In this document: one piece after another, positions 7,304 to 14,806 of the stretch | Layout: each line of letters begins with the position of its first letter | Position numbering within the stretch: the first letter of the stretch is position 1 | NCBI GenBank assembly: GCA_039197915.1 | Contig: JBCCTV010000004.1 | Span: 1 to 35,286, forward strand | Source: JAJFFW01 sp039197915 | Lineage (GTDB): Bacteria; Pseudomonadota; Alphaproteobacteria; Caulobacterales; Parvularculaceae | Direction of reading: 5' to 3' | DNA length: 35,286 bases | Translations under genes and position numbers: made by a program | Notes under the pieces: model-generated | Seen by the model: only the letters and a program-made list of their open reading frames with translations | The model's database searches: none | Told to the model about the DNA's origin: nothing

Positions 7304-8659
7304 CAAAGTGATTGTCACCGCTGAAACGACAAAAGCGATCAGTATATTGAGGACAAAGCCTTCACGCGCCATTCGCGCCATGGCGATCCGGCCCGTTGCA
7401 TAGACAATGGCGTTCGGCGCTGTCGCCACGGGCAGCATAAAGGCGCATGAACATGAAATCGCGGCTGGGATCATCAACAGTTCGGGCGCGAGCCCGGCGC
7501 CTGTGGAAACGGCCGCCAATAACGGCATTAAAAGGTTCGCCGTCGCCGTGTTTGATGTCACTTCGGTCAGGAAAGTGACGGACACGCAAAGCGCTAGAAC
7601 CATCGCCACAACAGGGGCGTTTGTCAGTCCAGCAAGGCTATTGGCTAAGACCTCTGCAAGTCCGCTCTCGCGAAACCCGCTGGCGATGCAAATACCGCCT
7701 GCAAACAATAACAGCATGCCCCACGGGATTTCATTGGCTGTCTCCCAATCGAGGAGTGCGCCGCCTTTTCCGTTGGGGATGATAAACATGGCGACGACGG
7801 CGGCCATAGCGACCGTTGAATCGCCGGCCCCACTGGCGCCAATCAGCCCCGTCCATCCGCCAAAGGGCTCGGTACGGGTAATCCAACCAAGGATTGTTAC
7901 GCCGAAAACCATCAGTGTGCGCGCCTCTTCGGGACGCCACGGACCGGATTCCGGGAGTTCCGGCGATGTCACGCCGCCCATCGACCGGGTCAGCCACAGG
8001 CCGATGATAGGGACGCCGATTGCGACGGAGGGCAGACCCGTCGCCATCCATTGGGAGAAAGCGTATTCCTGGCCCGTCGCCCGTTCGTAAGCGTCGGCAA
8101 AAATTAAGTTTGGCGGTGTGCCGACTAGGGTCGCCGTGCCGCCGAGCGATGCCGCATAGGCGATGCCCAAGAGAAGCGGCGTCGCGAGGCGTTCGTTATC
8201 CGTACGCGCAATGATCGCGAGCGCCATGGTGGCGAGCATTAGCGTCGTCGCCGAATTTGATATCCACATGGATAAAACGGCGGAGGCGAACATAAAACCC
8301 AAAACAAGACGTCTGCCCGACACGCCGACGAGCTTGATCATGTAAAGGGCGAGCCGTTCGTGTACACCGGATTTTTCAAGCGCTTTTGAGAGGATAAAAG
8401 ACGCCATCAACAGGATGATGACGAAAGACCCGAGCGCGCTTGCGGCCGCGCGCTGGTCGAGAACGCCAAAAAGCGGGAACAGCGCAAAAGGGGTGATTGA
8501 GGCCGCCGGGATCGGCAAGGCTTCCGAGACCCACCAAAACGCCGTGAGCGCGGTGATGCCGGCCGTCGCCACGATCGGCTGGGGTTGGCCCAACAGCGCC
8601 GTCAGGCCCGCAACCCCCGCTGCGAAAACAGCGCCGCTTAAAATCCGTTTGACTTTCAC
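7295..8659 (-). CDS. DASS (SLC13) family sodium:dicarboxylate/anion symporter
   Basis: A 454-residue polytopic inner-membrane transporter of the divalent anion:Na+ symporter family. Both Ser-Asn-Thr-type signature motifs, which form the sodium and substrate sites, are visible: SNSATT at 134-139 and TSNTAT at 368-373, each in a re-entrant-like segment. The WWVSEALPIPAASITPF stretch near 42-58 and GGTATLVGTPPN near 173-184 are also characteristic. Members import succinate, malate, fumarate, citrate or sulfate. The position downstream of sdhB and zapE suggests a C4-dicarboxylate, but this is inference. The start is a GTG whose last two bases overlap the zapE stop (GTGA), which implies translational coupling. 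The 3' end has been tandemly duplicated. Confidence 0.9.
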   Translation of the reverse strand: MKVKRILSGAVFAAGVAGLTALLGQPQPIVATAGITALTAFWWVSEALPIPAASITPFALFPLFGVLDQRAAASALGSFVIILLMASFILSKALEKSGVHERLALYMIKLVGVSGRRLVLGFMFASAVLSMWISNSATTLMLATMALAIIARTDNERLATPLLLGIAYAASLGGTATLVGTPPNLIFADAYERATGQEYAFSQWMATGLPSVAIGVPIIGLWLTRSMGGVTSPELPESGPWRPEEARTLMVFGVTILGWITRTEPFGGWTGLIGASGAGDSTVAMAAVVAMFIIPNGKGGALLDWETANEIPWGMLLLFAGGICIASGFRESGLAEVLANSLAGLTNAPVVAMVLALCVSVTFLTEVTSNTATANLLMPLLAAVSTGAGLAPELLMIPAAISCSCAFMLPVATAPNAIVYATGRIAMARMAREGFVLNILIAFVVSAVTITLLR

Positions 8660-9801
8660 GCCGCGGCCTCGTTCGGATCGTGTTCCGCCGCCAGATATTC
8701 CGCCGAGCGCATTTCCATTAGGCGTGAGGCGGTGCGCTCAAACTCAAACGCGCCGTCGCCTTTCGGGTAGAGGTCGTCTGGTTCGGCGTCCGCAGAGCAG
8801 ACAAGTTTCGTGCGGCTGTCGTAAATGGCGTCGATCAGCGTTACAAAGCGCTTTGCCTCGTTTCGGTTTTCAGGGCCCATCATTGGGATCTGATCGATAA
8901 AAATCGTGGCGTAGCGTCTTGTCATTTCAAGATAGTCATTGGCGGCCAAGGGCTGTGCGCAAAGCGTTTTAAAGTCCGTACGCACCGCATCGCGAGCTGT
9001 TCTCTCAAAGGTCAGCGTTCGACCTTTTACCGTAAAGCTATCTCGGCGTTCATTGGCGCCGCAGATGACGCGCGCCCAGGCGGCGTCCATCGCTGCGTCT
9101 GCATCGGCGCCCAGGGGTGAGTAGTAGATCGGCGCCCCGACAAGCCGTTTCAGTCGATAGTCCTCGCCACTATCGAGGCGAAAGCTCTCAGTTTTTTCCT
9201 TCAACATGTCTATGAAGGGTAAGAAAAGCTGCCGGTTTAAGCCATCCTTATAGAGATCATCGATCGTTCGGTTGGAAGTGGCGACAACAACCACGCTGTT
9301 TCTAAAAAGTCCCTCGAAGAGCCGTCCGAGGATCATTGCGTCTGCAATGTCCGTCACCTGGAATTCATCAAAGCAAAGAAGCTGCGCCTCGGCGGCAAGG
9401 TCATAGGCAGCATACGGAATAGGGTCGTCGGCCGATGCTTTGTCGTAGGCAGGGTGCGCGCGCTTTTTTCTTGTTTCGGCAACGCGCCAATCACCGATAC
9501 GATCATGCGCTTCGGCCATGAATTCATGGAAGTGAAGCCTGCGGCGCGGTTCAACGCTCGTATTGTTGAAGAACAGATCCATCAGCAGGGTTTTGCCGCG
9601 GCCCACGCCGCCCCAAAGATAAAGCCCGCGCGGCGGCGGCGATGGTCGCCTGCGGAAAAGGCCCTTTCGATCTGCGCGGTGTTTTTCTAACGCGTCGTGT
9701 AACGCTTGCAGTTTCTCTATAGCCGCCGCTTGCGCCGGGTCGGCGTCGAGCGCGCCCTCGGTTATGAGGACGTCGTAGCGGGAGGATGGGCCGTGCATCA
9801 T
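8656..9801 (-). CDS. zapE: Cell division protein ZapE / AFG1-like ATPase
   Basis: About 381 residues, an AAA+ ATPase of the AFG1/ZapE family. Walker A (GGVGRGKT) is near 64-71, Walker B (LLCFDEF) near 141-147, and VVATSNRTIDDLYKDGLNR is the sensor and C-terminal family signature. The FVTLIDAIYD and RLMEMRSAEYL elements near the C-terminus are also typical. In bacteria ZapE interacts with the Z-ring during division under stress; mitochondrial AFG1 handles respiratory-complex proteins. Its position beside succinate dehydrogenase genes is common in alphaproteobacteria. The start is uncertain: tandem ATGs at 9801 and 9798 and an upstream GTG at 9819 all lack a strong Shine-Dalgarno site. The 3' end overlaps the transporter start. 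Confidence 0.93.
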   Translation of the reverse strand: MMHGPSSRYDVLITEGALDADPAQAAAIEKLQALHDALEKHRADRKGLFRRRPSPPPRGLYLWGGVGRGKTLLMDLFFNNTSVEPRRRLHFHEFMAEAHDRIGDWRVAETRKKRAHPAYDKASADDPIPYAAYDLAAEAQLLCFDEFQVTDIADAMILGRLFEGLFRNSVVVVATSNRTIDDLYKDGLNRQLFLPFIDMLKEKTESFRLDSGEDYRLKRLVGAPIYYSPLGADADAAMDAAWARVICGANERRDSFTVKGRTLTFERTARDAVRTDFKTLCAQPLAANDYLEMTRRYATIFIDQIPMMGPENRNEAKRFVTLIDAIYDSRTKLVCSADAEPDDLYPKGDGAFEFERTASRLMEMRSAEYLAAEHDPNEAAA

Positions 9802-9884
9802 GAAAGCTATAAACCGCACCTTTAAATTCTTAAAGGCGTCTGGGTCGATCGCTTATCAGGCGTAATCCGAAACGAGTGAAATGG

Positions 9885-10712
9885 TTAGCCGGCTGAACGC
9901 GTAGGCCGATTGACCATCATCTTCTTGATTTCAGAAATCGCTTTCGCTGGGTTTAGACCTTTGGGGCAAACCTGGGCGCAGTTCATAATAGTGTGGCAGC
10001 GATAAAGCTTGAAATCGTCCTCGAGTTTATCCAGTCGCTCGTCAGTCTTTTCATCGCGACTGTCCGCAAGCCAACGGTAAGCCTGGAGCAGGGCTGCAGG
10101 TCCTAGATATTCATTCTCGCCGTCCTTGTCGCCGTTCCACCAATAGGAGGGGCAAGACGTCGAGCAGCACGCGCACATGATGCATTCGTAAAGACCATCG
10201 AGCTTTTCGCGTTCATCTTTCGACTGGGTAAGCTCGCCGTCTTTATCATCGACCGTCGCTTGTAGGAACGGTTCGACATAAGCGTGCTGGCGGTAGAAAT
10301 TTGAAAGATCGGTGACAAGATCTTTTACGACGGGCTGGTGCGGGAGCGGGTAGATCGCAATGTCCCCCTTCGCCGGCAAATCATCCATGCCTTTCGTGCA
10401 CGCGAGCGTATTGGCGCCGTTAATGTTCATTGCGCAGGAACCGCACACGCCTTCGCGACAGGACCGCCGGAAGGTCAAGCTTGAGTCGACCTCATTTTTA
10501 ATCTTGATAATCGCGTCCAACACCATGGAGACGTCGGACACGTCGATCTCATAGCTGTCGACCCGTGGATTGACTCCGTCCTCGGGATCGTAACGATAAA
10601 CGTTAAACGTGCGATATTGCGGCGTATGCCCGTTCGCCTTCGAGCGGTCCGCTTTAAAGACCTTACCAGCACCCGAAATTTGTGAGTTTTTTGGTAGTGT
10701 TAATTCGACCAT
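9885..10712 (-). CDS. sdhB: Succinate dehydrogenase iron-sulfur subunit
   Basis: A 275-residue iron-sulfur subunit of complex II, which passes electrons from the FAD of SdhA to the quinone site. All three cluster motifs are present: the [2Fe-2S] ligands in CREGVCGSC with a distal Cys (85, 90, 93, 105), the [4Fe-4S] motif CIMCACCSTSCP, and the [3Fe-4S] motif CHTIMNCAQVCPKGLNP near the C-terminus. Length is normal. The ATG at 10712 has GGAG eight bases upstream. Unusually, sdhB is not next to sdhCDA: its nearest upstream minus-strand gene is a crotonase, and sdhA ends at 15923. It is followed by zapE and a DASS transporter in the same direction. Confidence 0.97.
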   Translation of the reverse strand: MVELTLPKNSQISGAGKVFKADRSKANGHTPQYRTFNVYRYDPEDGVNPRVDSYEIDVSDVSMVLDAIIKIKNEVDSSLTFRRSCREGVCGSCAMNINGANTLACTKGMDDLPAKGDIAIYPLPHQPVVKDLVTDLSNFYRQHAYVEPFLQATVDDKDGELTQSKDEREKLDGLYECIMCACCSTSCPSYWWNGDKDGENEYLGPAALLQAYRWLADSRDEKTDERLDKLEDDFKLYRCHTIMNCAQVCPKGLNPAKAISEIKKMMVNRPTRSAG

Positions 10713-10804
10713 CGCTCGTGCTCCATCTGGATCGGAACGTAGTGGCACACGAACACGTTCTAAAGGGTTTCGTCGTCGCAGAGCCCCAGATTTATTCGGC
10801 TTTT

Positions 10805-10843
10805 AGCGGTTTGTTGGTTATCCGCAACGCTATGAAAACCGCT
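10805..10843. repeat. Interrupted palindrome between the crotonase gene and sdhB
   Basis: An 8-bp perfect inverted repeat, AGCGGTTT (10805-10812) with AAACCGCT (10836-10843), spaced by 23 bases, lies just after the crotonase stop and about 100 bases before the sdhB start. On the minus strand it is followed by As, so it does not fit an intrinsic terminator. It could be an operator or a weak structure in the sdhB leader. Confidence 0.3.
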
Positions 10844-10854
10844 GTCCGCAGGCG

Positions 10855-11700
10855 CTAATCATTCGCAAGCGAGCGAAGCGGTCTAAGGTCTTGGTAGTTC
10901 GGCGCACGCTTCTCTGACTTTGCCATAAAACTCTCGCGAATGTCTTCGCCGCGAAGCATGCCGGCGTTCCAAGTCACAATATAGTCGAGCGCATCAGCGG
11001 TGGAATGGTCACGGGCGTAGTTGATCATCCGTTTCGCGCCTGTGATCGCCAGCGGTGAGTTGGCGGCGATGCGTTTCGCAACCTCCATAGTCGCTTCGAG
11101 GCACTCATCCGCTGTCGCATAAACATCGTTAACGAGGCCCAATTCTTTTGCTTTGTGAGCGGTTAGCTTCTCAGCGGTGTAAGACATCTGGCGCACCCAG
11201 CCCTCGGGCATCAGTTTACAAAGCCGCGGGTAAGTGCCGACGTCCGCCGTCATGCCAAGGGCCGTCTCTTGGATGACAAAATAGGCGTCCTCAGAGGCGT
11301 ACCGGCAATCCGCCGCCGTCACCATGTCGACAGCCCCGCCAATCACGCCGCCCTGGAGCGCACACAAAACGGGCATACGCGCTTTTTCAAGCGCCGAAAA
11401 ACTATCCTGCAGCCGGGTCGTGTTGTGGCGAAACGCTTCTGCACTGAGTTGGGGGTTGTCCGGGTCCGCGTCGAGCGCGCCTTGCGTGAAGACGGAAAGA
11501 TCCATGCCGGCGCTGAAGTGTTTGCCCTCGGACGAAATAACGAGGACGCGGGCCTTGGCGTTGTCCGAGAGATCATTAACGACCGCCGGAAGCTCGAGCC
11601 AAAACTCCGGGATCATCGAATTCGCTTTTTCGGGCCGGTTGAGGCGGAGGTGAGCGATCGCGCCGTCGATTTCGAGGTCAAAGCATGTATAGGCTGGCAT
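10855..11700 (-). CDS. Enoyl-CoA hydratase/isomerase family protein, dienoyl-CoA isomerase-like
   Basis: A 281-residue crotonase-fold protein acting on acyl-CoA thioesters in the cytosol. The oxyanion-hole segments are HFSAGMDL (61-68) and GGVIGGAVDMVTAADCRY (about 117-134). Three acidic residues match those used by delta(3,5)-delta(2,4)-dienoyl-CoA isomerase (ECH1): Asp in GGAVD (125), Glu in IQETALG (145) and Asp in TADVGT (153). Typical enoyl-CoA hydratases have a different pair of Glu residues, so isomerase activity in unsaturated fatty acid breakdown is the better guess. AAGGA eight bases before the ATG at 11700 supports the start. It is in line with sdhB downstream (142-base gap) and an aldose epimerase upstream, without obvious pathway linkage. 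Confidence 0.88.
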   Translation of the reverse strand: MPAYTCFDLEIDGAIAHLRLNRPEKANSMIPEFWLELPAVVNDLSDNAKARVLVISSEGKHFSAGMDLSVFTQGALDADPDNPQLSAEAFRHNTTRLQDSFSALEKARMPVLCALQGGVIGGAVDMVTAADCRYASEDAYFVIQETALGMTADVGTYPRLCKLMPEGWVRQMSYTAEKLTAHKAKELGLVNDVYATADECLEATMEVAKRIAANSPLAITGAKRMINYARDHSTADALDYIVTWNAGMLRGEDIRESFMAKSEKRAPNYQDLRPLRSLAND

Positions 11701-11841
11701 CTTTGAAATCCTTTTCGCTTTCTGACAAAGCACTCTAACCGGCGCCGTGAGGCAAGCGCGCGGCGCAGTTTGATCGATCGCTCGACTTGATGAATGTGAT
11801 AGCGGCCAAGGCCACAGGAGGCCCGCGAGGTATCTGTTTGG

Positions 11842-12801
11842 CTAAACAATACTTAGCGATATCTCGATCTGCTCGCCGGGCCCTAACGCTTTGCCGGCAA
11901 GACCAGGATCGTCGCTCAGAAATGCGCCTGGCGCATGGGTCACCGGTTCAAGGCAGAAGAAATCTGCGTTTTCTGGGGCGTAGAGATGGAGCATCGGCGC
12001 GGTGGAGCGGATTTCAGTGACGCCGTGGTCATCTTCAATGCGCGCTATGCCATGGAAGCCCAAATAGGTGTTGTCGCGCGTGTGCCCGGGCAAGCTTGCA
12101 GAGCCGCCGCCCCCGATGGCGTCCGGTCGATCGCTTAAGCCCCCAAGGGGCGTGCGCCTAGGCTGCGTGTCGTTTTGCGCGGCTCTGCCTGCTGGTCCGT
12201 CCCCTGCTGGTGCGTCGGCGTCGATATCCGGGGGACGCCAATATTGCGACGCCTTAAACGTCACGCGCGTTGTTTCGAGCCGCCTGAAATAAGGGTGCAG
12301 ACCGAGGCCGGCTGGCATCGTCTTTTCACCAATGTTCTTTAAACGGAGCGTCAATGTGGCGGCGTTATCGGTAAGCGAGACGCCATATTCTGCGCGGTAG
12401 GGGAAAGGAAAGCCGCCCGGCGCCTTCGCGTCGTGGTCAAAGCCAAGCGCCAATTGATCGGTATGCTGCGATAGGATCCGCCATGCGGACACGCACGCTT
12501 CACCATGCAGTGCGAAGTGCGTGTCTGCTGACGGCAGTGTTGGGGCGAGATTGCCTGTGACGTCACCATAGGAAAATATATTCGGCAGACGTCCGAAATA
12601 TGGGACGCACGGAAAGCAGGCGGATCGGCAGGGGTCCCGCGCGCAATCTTCGAGCGACGAAGATCTAAGTATGTCGTCCCCTTCGCGCGTAAGGGAAAGG
12701 ATCGTCGCCCCGAGCTTTGGGACGATTTCTAAAGCATATCGCGACGACCGGAGCTTGACAGTCTCCTGGCGCTCCGGTCCGGCGCTCGGCGCATTTCCCA
12801 T
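11842..12801 (-). CDS. Aldose 1-epimerase family protein
   Basis: A 319-residue member of the aldose 1-epimerase (mutarotase, GalM-like) superfamily, which interconverts alpha and beta anomers of free hexoses or related sugars. Recognisable elements are the first active-site His in FALHGEA, the second in GLGLHPYF, and the region of the catalytic Glu in FFCLEPVTHAPGAF, in the expected order. A Pro/Ala/Asp-rich insertion with a Gly run (about residues 190-235) separates the second and third elements and is unlike the compact family core. AAGGG upstream of the ATG at 12801 supports the start. The sugar cannot be deduced. No other sugar genes are adjacent. Confidence 0.88.
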   Translation of the reverse strand: MGNAPSAGPERQETVKLRSSRYALEIVPKLGATILSLTREGDDILRSSSLEDCARDPCRSACFPCVPYFGRLPNIFSYGDVTGNLAPTLPSADTHFALHGEACVSAWRILSQHTDQLALGFDHDAKAPGGFPFPYRAEYGVSLTDNAATLTLRLKNIGEKTMPAGLGLHPYFRRLETTRVTFKASQYWRPPDIDADAPAGDGPAGRAAQNDTQPRRTPLGGLSDRPDAIGGGGSASLPGHTRDNTYLGFHGIARIEDDHGVTEIRSTAPMLHLYAPENADFFCLEPVTHAPGAFLSDDPGLAGKALGPGEQIEISLSIV

Positions 12802-12899
12802 AACGCCCTTTTAGACGCGCTTATCCACGCCGCTAATTATGGCCCAGTCCACGCACGTAACATGGCCCAGGCCGAGCCCCTAACCAATATTATTTCGAC

Positions 12900-13601
12900 C
12901 TACGCCGCGCGTTGTCGCCTCTCATTGTCGACGCCGTCGAGGAAGACCCACAGGGCGTTCGCAAGCGCGCCAGCTGCGTCAACAGCATCTGCGGCTTCGT
13001 CCGCCTCCAGACGGTCCATTAAGTCTCGGCAAACCTCGGCATGTTCCTCATCGGCCGCCTCGTGCACAGTGAAGAATTTCAACGTACGCGGATCGTCGAT
13101 TTTATATTGAGTTTTCAAGCCATCAATCTTGGTGCGGGCAATATCGGGAATTTGGCTTTCATAGGCGTAAAGAGCGCCTAGCGCGGAGGCGAAACTTTTC
13201 GATGACAAATCTCGAAATGCTTTTATGAGTTGCTGCGTTTCCGGGCGAACGGTCGCCTCGCGCACGCTGTCGGAGCAAGCGCCCAGGCCTTCGGCGAACT
13301 CAAGCCAGAGCGTCGGGTGATCGGTTTTGCCGTCGGCGACGCCTTCTTCCTCTGCAAGGTTTTCCGCCAGCATGCGTCGCCCCTCAGCATCGTCACAAAG
13401 ACAGTGGGCTTGAGAGACCGCCCTGGGAAAAGCCTCAACATGATGAAAATATTGCCGGGCGTAGTCTTGGAGCGTCTCTATATCCAGCCGACCTGCAACC
13501 CAATCTTTGTAATACGGATGGTCTAGCATGCGCTTTGCGTTGATTGCGCTGTCAGCGCGTCGCGAAGTCGAGTTATGTTCGGATGAAATGATCGTGCTCA
13601 C
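12900..13601 (-). CDS. CADD-family non-haem iron protein, probable para-aminobenzoate synthase
   Basis: A 233-residue all-helical protein of the haem-oxygenase-like/TenA-PqqC fold. It matches the chlamydial CADD (CT610) pattern closely: HPYYKDW near 28-34 (the Tyr position reported as the self-donated precursor in CADD), YFHHVEAFPRAVS at 51-63, EEE near 84-86 and His at 95, ALYAYESQIPDIARTKIDGL at 143-162 (metal-ligand Glu 148, key Lys 158), and HEAADEEH at 180-187. Chlamydial CADD makes para-aminobenzoate for folate by a self-sacrificing, oxygen- and metal-dependent reaction. Every residue remembered as essential is present. The GTG at 13601 has AAGGAG 11 bases upstream; longer forms would place that site inside the gene. 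It is divergent from a GNAT gene. Confidence 0.88.
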   Translation of the reverse strand: MSTIISSEHNSTSRRADSAINAKRMLDHPYYKDWVAGRLDIETLQDYARQYFHHVEAFPRAVSQAHCLCDDAEGRRMLAENLAEEEGVADGKTDHPTLWLEFAEGLGACSDSVREATVRPETQQLIKAFRDLSSKSFASALGALYAYESQIPDIARTKIDGLKTQYKIDDPRTLKFFTVHEAADEEHAEVCRDLMDRLEADEAADAVDAAGALANALWVFLDGVDNERRQRAA

Positions 13602-13792
13602 GGGCGGTAAATCTCCTTTGTTCAACATCGTTGTACACCAAATCACAGCTTCCTGTCACCTGAAATCAATACATGCCTTTGGCGGTGGTTTCTTATTACG
13701 TGTAAAGACTAGTGGGTAATCACTGAGATTGGGCGCCTGTTTATGGGCGGGACGTAGGTAGATCTCTCTAGCGCGGTGGAGGGGAGGGCGGG

Positions 13793-14305
13793 TTGACGGT
13801 TACAATCAGAGAGATGCGCCCCCATGAGGTGGCGATGCGCGTGAACTATTTTCACGACGCCAGCGATGCTGATTTGGCCCGCATGGGTGTCGATCGATCG
13901 AAGTTGCCCGCACGCAATGAGTGGATTAATTTCTACACGTCTGATTACAAACGCCCGATCGAGGAACGCGCCTGCGTTCACCTTCTCTGGCTCTATGATG
14001 GCGCACCTGTTGGGATGTCATCGGTGGACCGGATTAAGTATGGCCGTGAAGCGCGCATGCATCTGAGCATTTTCAAACCGCAAGCGCGCGGTAAAGGCGT
14101 CGGCTCCACTGCAGTGTGCGCCAGCGTCGAGTTTTATTTTTCCCGTCTAAACCTAAGCAGACTTTATTGTGAGCCGAATGCATTGAATGAAGCGCCAAAC
14201 CGCGTGCTGCAGAACGCCGGGTTCCGCTATGTCCGATCCTACCGAACGACGCCTGGCGAAATTAATTTCGAACATATTGTCACACAGTGGGAAATAGTGC
14301 GATAA
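13793..14305 (+). CDS. GNAT family N-acetyltransferase
   Basis: A 170-residue GNAT-fold acetyltransferase, which transfers acetyl from acetyl-CoA to an amine. The acetyl-CoA binding motif A is clear in MHLSIFKPQARGKGVGSTAV (the R/Q-x-x-G-x-G/A signature as RGKGVG). It is followed by YFSRLNLSRLYCEPNALNEAPNRVLQNAGFRYVRSYR, the RimJ/RimL-like C-terminal pattern with N-x-x-N-x-x-L-x-x-A-G-F. The substrate is unknown. The start appears to be a TTG at 13793, directly preceded by a GGAGGGG Shine-Dalgarno stretch; the first ATG in frame (13814) would cut into the conserved TIREMRP strand. It is divergent from the CADD-like gene, with 191 bases between the starts. Confidence 0.88.
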   Translation: MTVTIREMRPHEVAMRVNYFHDASDADLARMGVDRSKLPARNEWINFYTSDYKRPIEERACVHLLWLYDGAPVGMSSVDRIKYGREARMHLSIFKPQARGKGVGSTAVCASVEFYFSRLNLSRLYCEPNALNEAPNRVLQNAGFRYVRSYRTTPGEINFEHIVTQWEIVR

Positions 14306-14457
14306 CCCATATGTTGCGTTGCAGCATCGTCATTTGGCTTTGTTTCACTGAATTGTTGCGTGCCCTGTGATCAACCTCACGCGCCCATCGCGTGCGGCGG
14401 GTTAGATATTTTTTGCGTCGGGCCGACCTTACGGCTCACATAATTAGGAGAGAGAGA

Positions 14458-14757
14458 ATGTTCGCAAAAAAAGCTTCCGTATTTGCCTTTAGCGCCGGCG
14501 TCGCCCTGTTGAGCGTCGCCTCAGCCGAAGAGGCGTCCACCGAATTCCGTATCGAAGCGCCAAAGACGGAATATATGACGCCGGTTTCGATGAAGGATTT
14601 CCAGAAAAAGCTTCGGGTGGCGGCCCGCCAATATTGCTATACGCCAAGCATCGCCAGCAACGCCCATGCGTCTTTAAAGTGTCAGCGCCAGATTGTGTCC
14701 GCCGTCATGGCGAAGATTGAAGCGCGCGACGGCATCTTAGTCGCCGCAGCAAAATAA
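14458..14757 (+). CDS. Small exported UrcA-like protein
   Basis: A 99-residue protein with a signal peptide (MFAKKASVFAFSAGVALLSVASA, likely cut at ASA-EE after residue 23). The mature part contains a helix KKLRVAARQYC and two cysteines (60 and 75) in the arrangement A-A-x-x-x-C-x(14)-C, then QIVSAVMAKIEA. This layout resembles the UrcA family of small periplasmic proteins found in sphingomonads, Caulobacterales and related bacteria, whose function is unknown. The two Cys probably form a disulfide. The ATG at 14458 follows a strong TAGGAGAGA site; an upstream start at 14392 would destroy the signal peptide. It is convergent with the GST-like gene. Confidence 0.7.
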   Translation: MFAKKASVFAFSAGVALLSVASAEEASTEFRIEAPKTEYMTPVSMKDFQKKLRVAARQYCYTPSIASNAHASLKCQRQIVSAVMAKIEARDGILVAAAK

Positions 14758-14806
14758 CGGTCTGGCGCGAAAAACTTAATCATTATGCTGATTGCCTTGG
14801 CCGACT

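Noticed and set aside
7407..8090. 227-codon plus-strand open frame opposite the DASS transporter
   Set aside because: It mirrors a clear membrane transporter gene; the product is Pro/Ser/Arg-rich with no recognised domain.
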